Assembly (NCBI GenBank): GCA_021793115.1
Contig: JAJYTJ010000060.1
Span: 1-21,164 of the forward strand
Origin: Actinomycetes bacterium
GTDB taxonomy: Bacteria; Actinomycetota; Actinomycetes; Actinomycetales; Cellulomonadaceae
DNA: 21,164 bases
Reading direction: 5' to 3'
The notes under the pieces are model-generated. The model ran no database searches. It was not told the origin of the DNA and worked only from the letters and a program-made list of their open reading frames with translations. Shown in pieces: positions 13,832 through 21,164 of this stretch (position 1 is its first letter; the number at the start of each line of letters is the position of its first letter). Position numbers and translations under genes: made by a program.

Positions 13832-13862
13832 GTGACATGAAGACTTCTTGTTCTGTTAACCT
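13832..13862 (+). promoter_or_regulatory. Candidate promoter/operator of the arsR-hyf operon
   Basis: This is the most AT-rich stretch of the area. GTGACA (13832-13837) and TAACCT (13857-13862) form a -35/-10 pair with a 19-nt spacer (18 if the -35 is read as TGACAT). The spacer contains the small palindrome GAAG-A-CTTC (13839-13847), and GTT-N5-AAC (13850-13860) overlaps the -10. Either could be the site of the ArsR-type protein encoded just downstream, so autoregulation is likely. Confidence 0.5.
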
Positions 13863-13892
13863 GCACCAGACGTCGAGCGGAGGTGGTGTGCG

Positions 13893-14255
13893 GTGAGCGA
13901 GCTCTACCAGGCCAAGGCCGAGCTGTTCCGCACGCTGGGTCACCCCGCGCGGATCCGGATCATCGAGCTGCTCTCGGAGCGCGACCGGCCGGTGCACGAG
14001 CTGCTGGCAAGCATCGACATCGAGCAGTCCAACCTCTCGCAGCAGCTCGCCGTGCTGCGTCGGGCCGGGCTGGTCAGCCAGCGGCGGGAGGGCGGCGAGG
14101 TCGTCTACGCGGTCAGCGTCCCGGCGGTGGCGGAGCTGCTGCGTGTCGCGCGCCGGCTGCTCGTGGACCTGGTCGACGGGCAGCAGGGCCTCAAGGCCGA
14201 GCTCGAGCTCTCCGCCGGACAGCCGTCGGCCGAGGACGGGGCGACCGGCAGATGA
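13893..14255 (+). CDS. ArsR/SmtB-type transcriptional regulator, Rv0081-like
   Basis: The 120-aa protein is a winged helix-turn-helix of the ArsR fold: LFRTLGHPARIRIIELL (about 11-27), recognition region QSNLSQQLAVLRRAGLVSQR (about 47-66) and wing REGGEVVYAV (about 67-76), followed by a helix probably used for dimerisation. It closely resembles, from memory, M. tuberculosis Rv0081, a hypoxia-linked regulator that heads the Rv0082-Rv0087 operon. The protein contains no cysteine, so the usual ArsR CxC metal site is absent. GTG 13893 has GGAGG at 13879-13883. Its stop overlaps the start of the next gene (ATGA), so it is part of the operon it probably controls. Confidence 0.9.
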   Translation: MSELYQAKAELFRTLGHPARIRIIELLSERDRPVHELLASIDIEQSNLSQQLAVLRRAGLVSQRREGGEVVYAVSVPAVAELLRVARRLLVDLVDGQQGLKAELELSAGQPSAEDGATGR

Positions 14256-14764
14256 GCCTGGCAGGGCTGGCCCGGTTGATCCGGCGCACCGGTCGGATCG
14301 CGGAGCCGGCCCCGGACCCGCGCCCCGGGCCTGACGTCCCCGGCAGCGACGGTTCCCGGGCGCTCCCGCGGGCCTTGCGGGGGAGCGCCCAGGTGCGGCA
14401 CGTCGACGCCGGCTCGTGCAACGGCTGCGAGATCGAGCTGGCCGCCGCGTTCGGGCCCGTGTACGACGCGGAGCGGTACGGCGCCCGCCTCGTGGCCTCG
14501 CCGCGGCACGCCGACGTGGTGCTGGTCACCGGCGTGGTGACCCGGAACATGGCCGAGCCGCTCCGGCTGACGGTGGCGGCCACGCCGCAGCCCCGCGTGG
14601 TGCTGGCAGTCGGCGACTGCGCGCGCGACTGCGGCGCGTTCCGGGGTGCCTACGGCGTGGTGGGGGCCGTCGGGGACGTGGTCCCGGTGGACCTCTCCGT
14701 CGCGGGCTGCCCGCCGGCGCCGGCGGACATCGTCGCGGCGTTGCGGCAGGTCACCGGTCGATGA
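14252..14764 (+). CDS. NuoB/HycG/HyfI-like Fe-S subunit of a complex-I-like membrane complex (Rv0082-like)
   Basis: The 170-aa protein belongs to the family of the NuoB subunit of complex I and the small subunit of group 4 hydrogenases, which carries the [4Fe-4S] cluster next to the large subunit. The cluster ligands are all present: SCNGCE (Cys56, Cys59), GDC (Cys123) and GCPP (Cys153). Residues about 1-45 form an Arg/Pro-rich extension before the core. No signal peptide is seen, consistent with a cytoplasmic peripheral arm. It overlaps both neighbours by 4 nt. Confidence 0.9.
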   Translation: MSLAGLARLIRRTGRIAEPAPDPRPGPDVPGSDGSRALPRALRGSAQVRHVDAGSCNGCEIELAAAFGPVYDAERYGARLVASPRHADVVLVTGVVTRNMAEPLRLTVAATPQPRVVLAVGDCARDCGAFRGAYGVVGAVGDVVPVDLSVAGCPPAPADIVAALRQVTGR

Positions 14765-16767
14765 ACGGCGTGGCATGGGGCCTGCTCGGGCAGGCCGCCC
14801 TCGCGGTGTGCGCCGTGGTGGTGGCGGTGACCGCCCGGGGCCGGGTGCGGGCCGTGCTGGCCGGGGTGTCGTGCGCCCTCCTGGCGGCGGCCGGCGCGGC
14901 AACGGGCGGGCTGGCGCTGGGCGGCGGCACCGCCGTGGTGCGCATCCCCACCGCACTGCCGACGCCGCCGCTGGTCATCGCGCCGGACCGGCTCGGCGGC
15001 GTGCTCATGCTGCTGGTGGGGGCGGTGGGCGTGCTCGCGTCGCTGTACGCGATCGGCTACGTGCACGGTGCGGCCGCGTCCCGCACGCAGTGGGTGGCGC
15101 TCGCGCTCTTCCTGCTCGGCATGCAGCTGGTGCCGGCGGCCGGAGACGTCGTCTCCTTCCTGCTCGCCTGGGAGCTCATGGCCGCCGCGTCCACGGTGCT
15201 CGTGGTGGCCGAGCACGTCCACCGCCGCACCGCGCGCGAGGCGGCGGTCTGGTACGCCGTCACGACGCACCTCAGCTTCGTGCTGATCCTCGCCGGGTTC
15301 GCGGCGCTGTCCGCCGCCGGGGGAGCCACGAGCTTCGCGGCGCTCACCGGCACCGATCCGACGCGGGCGGGCACCGGTGTCGCGTTCGTGCTGCTCGTCG
15401 TCGGCTTCGCCGCCAAGGCGGGTCTCGCGCCGCTGCACGTGTGGCTGCCGCGGGCGCATCCGGAGGCACCGAGCCACGCGTCCGCCCTCATGAGCGCCGC
15501 GATGGTGTCGCTCGGCGCCTACGGGATCCTGCTGGTAGGCATCCGGCTGCTGCCGGGCGGCCCCACCTGGTGGGCGGTGCTGCTCGTCGTGCTCGGCGCG
15601 GGCTCGGCGGTGTACGGCATCCTGCACGCGAGCGTGGCCACCGACCTCAAGCGGCTGCTGGCGTACTCCACGTCGGAGAACCTCGGCCTGGTGGTGGCCG
15701 CGATCGGCCTGACGATGCTGCTGCGCACCCACCACGTGCCGGGAGCCGCGAGCGCAGCGCTCGTCGCGGCGCTGCTGCTGCTCGTCAGCCACGCCGCGTT
15801 CAAGGCGACGCTGTTCCTGGGGGCGGGCGCGGTGCTCCGGGGCACGGGGGAGCGTGACCTGGACCGGATGGGCGGCCTGGTGCACACCATGCCGTGGACG
15901 GCGGCGACGTTCGGCGTCGGGTCGCTCGGCGCCGCCGCGCTGCCGGTGACGGGCGGCTTCGTGGCCGAGTGGGCCCTGCTGCAGGCACTGATCCACGGCG
16001 TGCGGCCCACGGACCGCGTCGTCGCCGTCGTGGTGCCGCTGACGCTGGGGCTCATCGCGCTGACCGCGGGGCTCGCGCTGGTGACGTTCGTCAAGGCGTT
16101 CGGCATCGCCTTCCTGGCCCGGGCTCGCTCGGCGGGGACGCTGGGCGCGCGCGAGGTGCCCGTGACCATGCGGGTCGCCCTGGTGCTCGGCGCCGGCACG
16201 GTGCTCGCGCTCGGCGTGCTGCCCGGTCCGGTGGCGGCGGCCCTGGCGGCGGCCGCCGGCCTGACCGGTGGGGACGGGGCCCGCGCCACCGGTCTCGGCG
16301 GCGTGGCCCTGACCGGGGTGGGCGCCGTGCTGAGCCCGGCCGCGCTGACCGGTCTCGGCGCCGTCGTGGCGCTGCCGGCCCTCGTCGCGATGCTCGTGGC
16401 GGCCCGCCGCCGGCCGGCGACCACCGGCGTGCTCGGCTGGGGCTGCGGCGGCGTGCGCACCGACCCGCGCATGCAGTACAACGCCACGTCCTACGCCGAG
16501 CCCGTGACGCGCATCTTCGACGACGCGCTGCGGCCCAGCCGTGACGTCGTCGTCACGCACGTCGCCGAGTCCGCCTACCTGGCCGAGCGCGTCCGGTTCG
16601 CCCAGCACGTCGACGACGTGGTGGAGGCGCGCCTGTACCGCCCGCTGGTGACCGCCGCGGACGCGGTGGCCGACCGGGCCCGCCGGGTGCAGAACGGCTC
16701 GATCAACCGGTACCTGGCGTTCTCCTTCACGGCGCTGGTCGTGGTGCTCCTGGTGGTGGTGGCATGA
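14761..16767 (+). CDS. HyfB/NuoL-like proton-translocating membrane subunit (Rv0083-like)
   Basis: The 668-aa protein is a polytopic antiporter-like subunit with about 14-16 hydrophobic segments. The proton-channel residues of the family are in place: Glu138 in LLAWELMAA, Lys219 in FAAKAGLAPLHVWLPRAHPE, Lys in DLKRLLAYSTSENLG and a further Lys in SHAAFKATLFLGAG. The C-terminal segment WGCGGVRTDPRMQYNATSYAEP followed by a final helix is typical of HyfB rather than NuoL. Such subunits pump H+ or Na+ coupled to electron flow. ATGA overlaps on both sides show tight coupling with the neighbours. Confidence 0.92.
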   Translation: MNGVAWGLLGQAALAVCAVVVAVTARGRVRAVLAGVSCALLAAAGAATGGLALGGGTAVVRIPTALPTPPLVIAPDRLGGVLMLLVGAVGVLASLYAIGYVHGAAASRTQWVALALFLLGMQLVPAAGDVVSFLLAWELMAAASTVLVVAEHVHRRTAREAAVWYAVTTHLSFVLILAGFAALSAAGGATSFAALTGTDPTRAGTGVAFVLLVVGFAAKAGLAPLHVWLPRAHPEAPSHASALMSAAMVSLGAYGILLVGIRLLPGGPTWWAVLLVVLGAGSAVYGILHASVATDLKRLLAYSTSENLGLVVAAIGLTMLLRTHHVPGAASAALVAALLLLVSHAAFKATLFLGAGAVLRGTGERDLDRMGGLVHTMPWTAATFGVGSLGAAALPVTGGFVAEWALLQALIHGVRPTDRVVAVVVPLTLGLIALTAGLALVTFVKAFGIAFLARARSAGTLGAREVPVTMRVALVLGAGTVLALGVLPGPVAAALAAAAGLTGGDGARATGLGGVALTGVGAVLSPAALTGLGAVVALPALVAMLVAARRRPATTGVLGWGCGGVRTDPRMQYNATSYAEPVTRIFDDALRPSRDVVVTHVAESAYLAERVRFAQHVDDVVEARLYRPLVTAADAVADRARRVQNGSINRYLAFSFTALVVVLLVVVA

Positions 16768-17711
16768 GCGTCGCGCCGCTGCTCGTCGCCCTGGTCCAGG
16801 TGGCCGTGGCGGTGGTGCTCGCGCCGCTGGTGATCGGCGTGACGCGCCAGACGCGGGCCCGGCTGGAGGGCCGGGTCGGGGCCGGCGTGCTGCAACCCGC
16901 GCGGGACCTGCGCAAGCTGCTCGCCAAGACGCCGCTGCGGGCCGCGGGCACCAGCCCGGTCACCGTGGCCGCCCCGGTGGTGCTGCTGACGTCGAGCCTC
17001 CTGCTGGCCGCGCTGGTCCCGCTGGTCGCGGCGCTGCCGTTGGCGCTCGTGCCTGGCGACCTGTTCGTGGTGGTGTCGGTGCTGCTGGTCGGCACCGTGG
17101 CGATCGCCCTCCTCGGGCTCGACGGGGGCTCCGCCTTCGGCGGCATGGGGTCCAGCCGTCACATGACGATCGCCGCCCTGGTGGAGCCGACCGTGCTGGT
17201 GGCCGTCTACGCGCTGTCGATCCCCGCGGGCAGCTCCGCGCTGCCGCTCATCGTGGCGGCCCGCCGGGACCACCCCGCGAGCATCGCCACGCCGGCCGGC
17301 GTGCTCGCGGTGGTGGCGCTGGCGATCGTGGTGCTCGCGGAGACCGGTCGGCTGCCGATCGACAACCCGTCCACCCACCTCGAGCTGACGATGATCCACG
17401 AGGCCATGGTGCTCGAGACGTCCGGTCGCGACCTCGTGTGGGTCGACCTGGCGTCGTGGCTGCGGCTGTCGGTGCTGCTCGGGCTCGTCGGCAACCTCCT
17501 GCTGCCGTGGGGGGTCGCGGGCTCCGCCGCGCCCGGCCCGGTGCTGCTCGGCGCGCTCGCGCTGGCGGGCAAGCTGGCCCTGCTCGCCGCGCTGCTCGCC
17601 ACCGCCGAGGTCGGCATGGCCAAGCTGCGGCTGTTCCGGGTGCCGGAGCTGCTGGCCGGCTCCTTCGTGCTCGCCTTCCTCGCCGTCACGGCGTCCTACC
17701 TCGTCGCATGA
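16764..17711 (+). CDS. HyfC/HycD/NuoH-like membrane anchor subunit (Rv0084-like)
   Basis: This 315-aa polytopic protein (about eight membrane segments) corresponds to NuoH, the subunit that joins the peripheral arm to the membrane arm. The most diagnostic block starts at Glu193: ETGRLPIDNPSTHLELTMIH followed by EAMVLETSGRDL, which matches the acidic loop of HycD/HyfC. A conserved N-terminal block is LQPARDLRKLLAKTPL. It overlaps the HyfB-like gene and the next gene by 4 nt each. Confidence 0.93.
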   Translation: MSVAPLLVALVQVAVAVVLAPLVIGVTRQTRARLEGRVGAGVLQPARDLRKLLAKTPLRAAGTSPVTVAAPVVLLTSSLLLAALVPLVAALPLALVPGDLFVVVSVLLVGTVAIALLGLDGGSAFGGMGSSRHMTIAALVEPTVLVAVYALSIPAGSSALPLIVAARRDHPASIATPAGVLAVVALAIVVLAETGRLPIDNPSTHLELTMIHEAMVLETSGRDLVWVDLASWLRLSVLLGLVGNLLLPWGVAGSAAPGPVLLGALALAGKLALLAALLATAEVGMAKLRLFRVPELLAGSFVLAFLAVTASYLVA

Positions 17712-18445
17712 TCGTCGTCGGAGAGGCCCACCTCATGCCCACCCCGGGATCGGCCGCCACGCAGCTGATCGCCCTCGCCGCGGGCGCCCTGCTCGTGACG
17801 TCGGTGCTCATGGTGTGGCGGCGCGAGCTGTCGGCGCAGGTGCGGCTGCTCACCGTGCAGGGCGTGTCGCTCGCCGTGCTGGCGGTGACGATCGGGCTGT
17901 CCGGCGCCGCGTCGGCGCGCGCCGAGCTGCTGGTGGTCGCCGTGCTGGTGCTGGTGCTGCGGGCGTGGCTGCTGCCGTGGGTGGTCGGCCGGCGGCTGCG
18001 CGCCGGGGTCGAGGCCGGTGACGCCGCCCGCGAGGACGGTGCCCGGCTGAACCCGACGGCCGGCCTCGTCGCGGTGGCCCTGCTGACCACCGTGGCGTAC
18101 CTCGTGAGCCGGCCCATCTCGGCAGGCGTGGCCACGGGTTCGGGCGGCGGGACCTCCGGGCCGGCGGCCTTCGCCGTCCCGGTCGGGGTCTGCATGGTGC
18201 TCATCGGGTTCCTGCTGCTCGTCGACCGCCGCCGCGCCATGTCCCAGCTGATCGGCTTCCTCGTGCTGGACAACGGCATCGCCACCGTGGCCTTCCTCAC
18301 CGCCGCCGGCGTCCCGTTCGCGGTGGAGCTCGGCGTCTCGTCGGACGTGCTGCTCGTGGTGCTGATCCTCGCGGTGCTGTCCCGCCGCATGCACGCGCAG
18401 CTCGGCTCCACCACGCTCGGCTCGATGACGGAGCTCAAGGACTGA
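17708..18445 (+). CDS. HyfE-like (NuoK-related) small membrane subunit (Rv0085-like)
   Basis: The 245-aa hydrophobic protein has about seven membrane segments and ends in a charged cytoplasmic tail. It corresponds to HyfE, with NuoK-like segments around VRLLTVQGVSLAVLAVTIGL and LIGFLVLDNGIATVAFLTAA. Two starts are possible: ATG 17708 overlaps the upstream stop (ATGA), while the in-frame ATG at 17735 has a good GGAGAGG Shine-Dalgarno 8 nt upstream and gives a 236-aa protein starting MPTPGSAATQLIALAAG. The second may be the real start. It overlaps the following gene by 1 nt (TGATG). Confidence 0.85.
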   Translation: MIVVGEAHLMPTPGSAATQLIALAAGALLVTSVLMVWRRELSAQVRLLTVQGVSLAVLAVTIGLSGAASARAELLVVAVLVLVLRAWLLPWVVGRRLRAGVEAGDAAREDGARLNPTAGLVAVALLTTVAYLVSRPISAGVATGSGGGTSGPAAFAVPVGVCMVLIGFLLLVDRRRAMSQLIGFLVLDNGIATVAFLTAAGVPFAVELGVSSDVLLVVLILAVLSRRMHAQLGSTTLGSMTELKD

Positions 18446-19950
18446 TGACCGCACTCCTGCTGCTCCCGCCGCTGGCCGCCGCGCTCGTCGGCGCCGTCGC
18501 CGCCACCTCGGTGTCCGCCCTGGTCACGCGGCTGTCGGGCGTGCTCACGAGCGCCGTGCTGCTGGCCACCGGGATCGTGCTGCTCGCGCACCGGGGACCG
18601 GTCCCCGCCCTGGGGGGCGACCTGCTGCGGGCCGACCCCCTCTCGGCGCTCATGCTCGCGGTCGTCGGCGCGGTCGGTCTCACGGCCACGTGGGCCGGCC
18701 TGGCCCCGCGGCCCCGCCCCGGCGACGGCCCGCGACCGGCCGCCACGCGGTCCGACCGCCGGTACGCCACGCTCGTGGCCGTGTTCCTCGGCGCGATGGC
18801 GACCGCGGTCACCACCGACAACCTCGGCCTGCTCTGGGTGGCCGTCGAGGCGACCACGATCGCCACCGCCTTCCTCGTGGGCCACCGCGGCGGGCCGCGC
18901 TCGGTCGAGGCCGCCTGGAAGTACGTGGTGCTCGGGTCGGTGGGCATCGCGATCGCCCTGCTCGGCACCGTGCTGCTGTACGCCGCGAGCCGGAGTGCCG
19001 GGGAGGCCACCTTGTCGTGGACCCGCCTGGCCAGCGGCGACCTGCCGCTGGACCACGGGCTGGTCCGGGTGGCCGTCGGGCTGGCGGTGCTCGGCTTCGC
19101 CACCAAGGCCGGCCTGGCGCCGATGCACTCCTGGCTGCCGGACGCCCACAGCCAGGCGCCCGCGCCCGTGTCCGGCCTCATGTCCGGCGTGCTGCTCGCG
19201 GTGGCGTTCTACGCGATCCTGCGCATCCGGACGATCGCCGACGTGGTGCTCGGCCCGGGCCTGGTGCGCGGGCTGCTGCTGGCGGCCGGCCTCGGGTCGT
19301 TGGCCGTGGCGGCCGCGCTCATCCTGCGGCAACGGGACCACAAGCGGATGCTCGCCTACTCCAGCATCGAGCACATGGGGGTGCTGGCCGTCGGGGCCGC
19401 CGTGGGCGGGCCCATCGCGCTCGCCGCGGTGCTGCTGCACCTCATCGGGCACGGCCTGGCCAAGGCCAGCCTGTTCGTGGTGGCCGGCCGGATGCTGGCG
19501 GCGGAGGGCACCACGACCATCGCGGACGTGCGGGGCCTGCTCGCGCGCCGTCCCGACGTGGCCGTTCCGCTGGTGGTCGGGATGACGGCCCTGCTGGGCT
19601 TCCCGCCGTTCGCGCTGTTCTTCTCGGAGGTGGCGATCGTGCTGGCCGGCTGGCGGGCCGGCCTGGGCTGGGCGATGGGCCTGGCGGTGGCGCTGCTGCT
19701 GGTGGTGGTGGCCGGCCTGGTGCGCGCGACGGCGTCGATGGTGCTCGGGCCCGCGCACGACGACCCACCTGGCGACGCCGGCGCGACGGGTGAGACCACA
19801 GCGGGGGCGCACGCCGGCGGCCACGGCTCCGACCGTGGCCCCATGACGCCGCTGGTGCTCGCGCTCGGCGCCACCGCCGTGATCGGGTTCCTCGCCGTCC
19901 CCGTCGGCGACGTCCTCGCGCGGGCGGCCGCCACGCTGGGGCTCGCATGA
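18445..19950 (+). CDS. HyfF/NuoN-like proton-translocating membrane subunit (Rv0086-like)
   Basis: The 501-aa polytopic antiporter-like subunit keeps the family's channel residues: Glu135 in WVAVEATTIATAFLVG, Lys221 in FATKAGLAPMHSWLPDAHSQ, Lys in DHKRMLAYSSIEHMG and His/Lys in LIGHGLAKASLFVV. A His/Gly/Asp-rich soluble loop (about residues 432-465) interrupts the last membrane helices and is not a common feature. With the HyfB-like protein it gives the complex two candidate ion channels. Confidence 0.92.
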   Translation: MTALLLLPPLAAALVGAVAATSVSALVTRLSGVLTSAVLLATGIVLLAHRGPVPALGGDLLRADPLSALMLAVVGAVGLTATWAGLAPRPRPGDGPRPAATRSDRRYATLVAVFLGAMATAVTTDNLGLLWVAVEATTIATAFLVGHRGGPRSVEAAWKYVVLGSVGIAIALLGTVLLYAASRSAGEATLSWTRLASGDLPLDHGLVRVAVGLAVLGFATKAGLAPMHSWLPDAHSQAPAPVSGLMSGVLLAVAFYAILRIRTIADVVLGPGLVRGLLLAAGLGSLAVAAALILRQRDHKRMLAYSSIEHMGVLAVGAAVGGPIALAAVLLHLIGHGLAKASLFVVAGRMLAAEGTTTIADVRGLLARRPDVAVPLVVGMTALLGFPPFALFFSEVAIVLAGWRAGLGWAMGLAVALLLVVVAGLVRATASMVLGPAHDDPPGDAGATGETTAGAHAGGHGSDRGPMTPLVLALGATAVIGFLAVPVGDVLARAAATLGLA

Positions 19951-21164
19951 GCGGGACGAGTCCGGCCCGGCCGCCGTCCACCTCCCCGCCGGAGCCGGCG
20001 CGCTCGTCGCCGGTCTCGTCGTCGCACGCCGTCACCCGGGACGACCTGCCCGCGCGCGTCGACGCCCTGCTCGCCGGCGGCCACCGGCTGGCCCTGGTCG
20101 CCGGCCACGACGACGGACCGGCCGGCCTGCGGGTCGTCTACGTGTTCGCGCACCCGGGGACTGACCGCCGCACCGAGCTCTCCGTCGCGGTGCCGCGCGA
20201 CGACGCCTGGGTCCCGTCGCTCTCGACGAGGTCCTTCCCCGGGGGCCGGTTCGAGCGGGCGGTCCGCGACGGGTTCGGCATCGAGCCGCGCGACCACGTG
20301 CGGCCGCGCCGCCTGGTGCGCCACGCCCACTGGCCCACCGGCTGGTACCCGATGCGCCGGGACGCCGCCGCGAACCCCGCCTTCGGCCCCGACGAGAGCG
20401 GGTTCGCCTTCGTCCCGGTGGAGGGTCAGGGCGTCTACGAGATCCCGGTGGGTCCGGTGCATGCCGGCATGATCGAGCCCGGTCACTTCAGGTTCTCGGT
20501 GGTCGGGGAGACGATCGTCCGGATGAAGGCCCGGCTCTGGTTCGTTCACCGCGGGCTGGAGAAGCACCTGCAGGGCAGGACGCCGGACGAGGCCCTGCCG
20601 CTGGCCGAGCGGGTCAGCGGCGACACGGCCGTGGGCCACGCGTTGGCGTTCGCGATGGCCGTCGAGGACGCGCTCGGCCTGCCGGTCGACGAGGAGGACC
20701 GCCTGGTGCGGGCCCTCCTGCTCGAGCTCGAGCGGCTGCACTGCCACACGGCCGACCTCGGGGCGATGGCCAACGACGTGGGGCTCGGCATCCTCCACAC
20801 GCACACCCAGCGGCTGCGCGAGTCGTTGCTGCGCTCGAACGCCGAGGTGACCGGGCACCGCCTGCTGCGCGGCGGGATCGCCGTCGGCGGCGCCCGGCTG
20901 CGGGCGCTGCCCGACCTCGCCCTCGTCCGATCCGTGGCCTCCGAGGTGGCCGAGCTGGTGCGGATCGCGCTGGGCGCGGCCGTGCTGGTCGACCGGTTCA
21001 CGGGGACCGCGGTGCTGCGACGCGAGGCGGCCGAGGAGATGGGCGTGCTCGGCTACGTCGCCCGCGCCTCCGGCCTGGACGTGGACGCCCGCCGCGACCA
21101 CCCGTTCGTGGACCTGGGGCCGGCCTTCCGCACCTGCACGCGCGAGGACGGCGACGTCATGGCC
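19947..21164 (+). CDS. NuoCD/HycE/HyfG-like large subunit lacking the hydrogenase L1 cysteines (3' truncated by window)
   Basis: ATG 19947 overlaps the upstream stop (ATGA) and the frame stays open to the window end (406 codons). Residues 1-27 are Pro/Ser-rich. Residues about 28-135 form a NuoC-like domain ending HWPTGWYPMRRD. From about 150 a NuoD/HycE-like domain begins, with VYEIPVGPVHAGMIEPGHFR and RLWFVHRGLEKHLQGR. Where [NiFe] hydrogenases have ERVCGxCxxxH, this protein reads ERVSGDTAVGH (221-231; Ser224 and Thr227 in place of the two cysteines). Cysteines elsewhere (HCHTADLG, FRTCTRE) do not form a CxxC. The C-terminal L2 motif is outside the window. It is therefore unlikely to bind Ni-Fe and is more like NuoD or the Rv0087 group. 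Confidence 0.93.
   Translation, partial: MSGTSPARPPSTSPPEPARSSPVSSSHAVTRDDLPARVDALLAGGHRLALVAGHDDGPAGLRVVYVFAHPGTDRRTELSVAVPRDDAWVPSLSTRSFPGGRFERAVRDGFGIEPRDHVRPRRLVRHAHWPTGWYPMRRDAAANPAFGPDESGFAFVPVEGQGVYEIPVGPVHAGMIEPGHFRFSVVGETIVRMKARLWFVHRGLEKHLQGRTPDEALPLAERVSGDTAVGHALAFAMAVEDALGLPVDEEDRLVRALLLELERLHCHTADLGAMANDVGLGILHTHTQRLRESLLRSNAEVTGHRLLRGGIAVGGARLRALPDLALVRSVASEVAELVRIALGAAVLVDRFTGTAVLRREAAEEMGVLGYVARASGLDVDARRDHPFVDLGPAFRTCTREDGDVMA

Noticed and set aside
14650..16608. Long minus-strand open frame opposite the HyfB-like gene
   Set aside because: Low-complexity His/Gln/Arg-rich translation with no family resemblance; it mirrors the codon bias of a real polytopic membrane protein on the other strand.
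13893..21164. Ordinary formate hydrogenlyase or H2-evolving group 4 hydrogenase
   Set aside because: The large subunit lacks the L1 cysteines, and no formate dehydrogenase or maturation genes are visible; the name hydrogenase is therefore avoided.

Overview
The window is very GC-rich, with dense codon use ending in G or C, GTG starts, ATGA/GTGA start-stop overlaps and several promoters that place the start codon about 6-9 nt after a TAnnnT-like -10 box. Together with the gene content (an actinobacterial-type SecA tail without a SEC-C zinc motif, an Rv3235-like protein, an IclR regulator divergent from leuCD, HU with a lysine/alanine tail) this points to a high-GC actinobacterium, most likely a Cellulomonas-like member of the Micrococcales. 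The genus is an inference from gene order and codon style, not a measured result. No rRNA, CRISPR array, transposase or phage gene is visible.

Layout. 1-852: 3' end of secA, closed by a perfect 13-bp hairpin shared with a convergent two-gene minus-strand unit (Rv3235-like gene and LysM membrane protein, 900-2473). 2474-2745: divergent intergenic region rich in dyad repeats. 2746-3487: small conserved actinobacterial gene and a convergent 74-aa helix-turn-helix gene. 3608-5972: SAF/CpaB-like protein, CpaE-like ATPase with an arginine in place of the Walker A lysine, and a small DUF6912-like protein. 6120-6383: tRNA-Gln(CTG), tRNA-Glu(CTC) and a strong terminator. 6384-6674: non-coding, repeat-rich stretch (14-bp tandem array, perfect 30-bp inverted repeat, 21-bp G-rich repeat). 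6675-9693: iclR, divergent from leuC-leuD. 9842-13746: HU, murA, plsC and gpsA. 13893-21164: an ArsR-type regulator followed by six overlapping genes of a complex-I/hydrogenase-4-like membrane complex, the last cut by the window end.

How the genes fit together. The first two thirds are housekeeping: protein export, leucine biosynthesis with its likely local regulator, nucleoid structure, peptidoglycan precursor synthesis and phospholipid synthesis. The last third is a membrane energy module in the same order as Mycobacterium tuberculosis Rv0081-Rv0087: regulator, NuoB/HycG-like Fe-S subunit, HyfB, HyfC/HycD, HyfE, HyfF, and a NuoCD/HycE-like large subunit.

Most interesting point. The large subunit looks like HycE/HyfG, but where [NiFe] hydrogenases have the L1 CxxC it reads ERVSGDT, with no cysteine, while the small subunit keeps its four Fe-S cysteines. 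The module is therefore probably a proton- or sodium-pumping, Fe-S-containing complex that is not an ordinary hydrogenase and whose electron donor or acceptor is unknown. It sits directly after gpsA, where ddl is often found in related genomes, which suggests insertion as a cassette.
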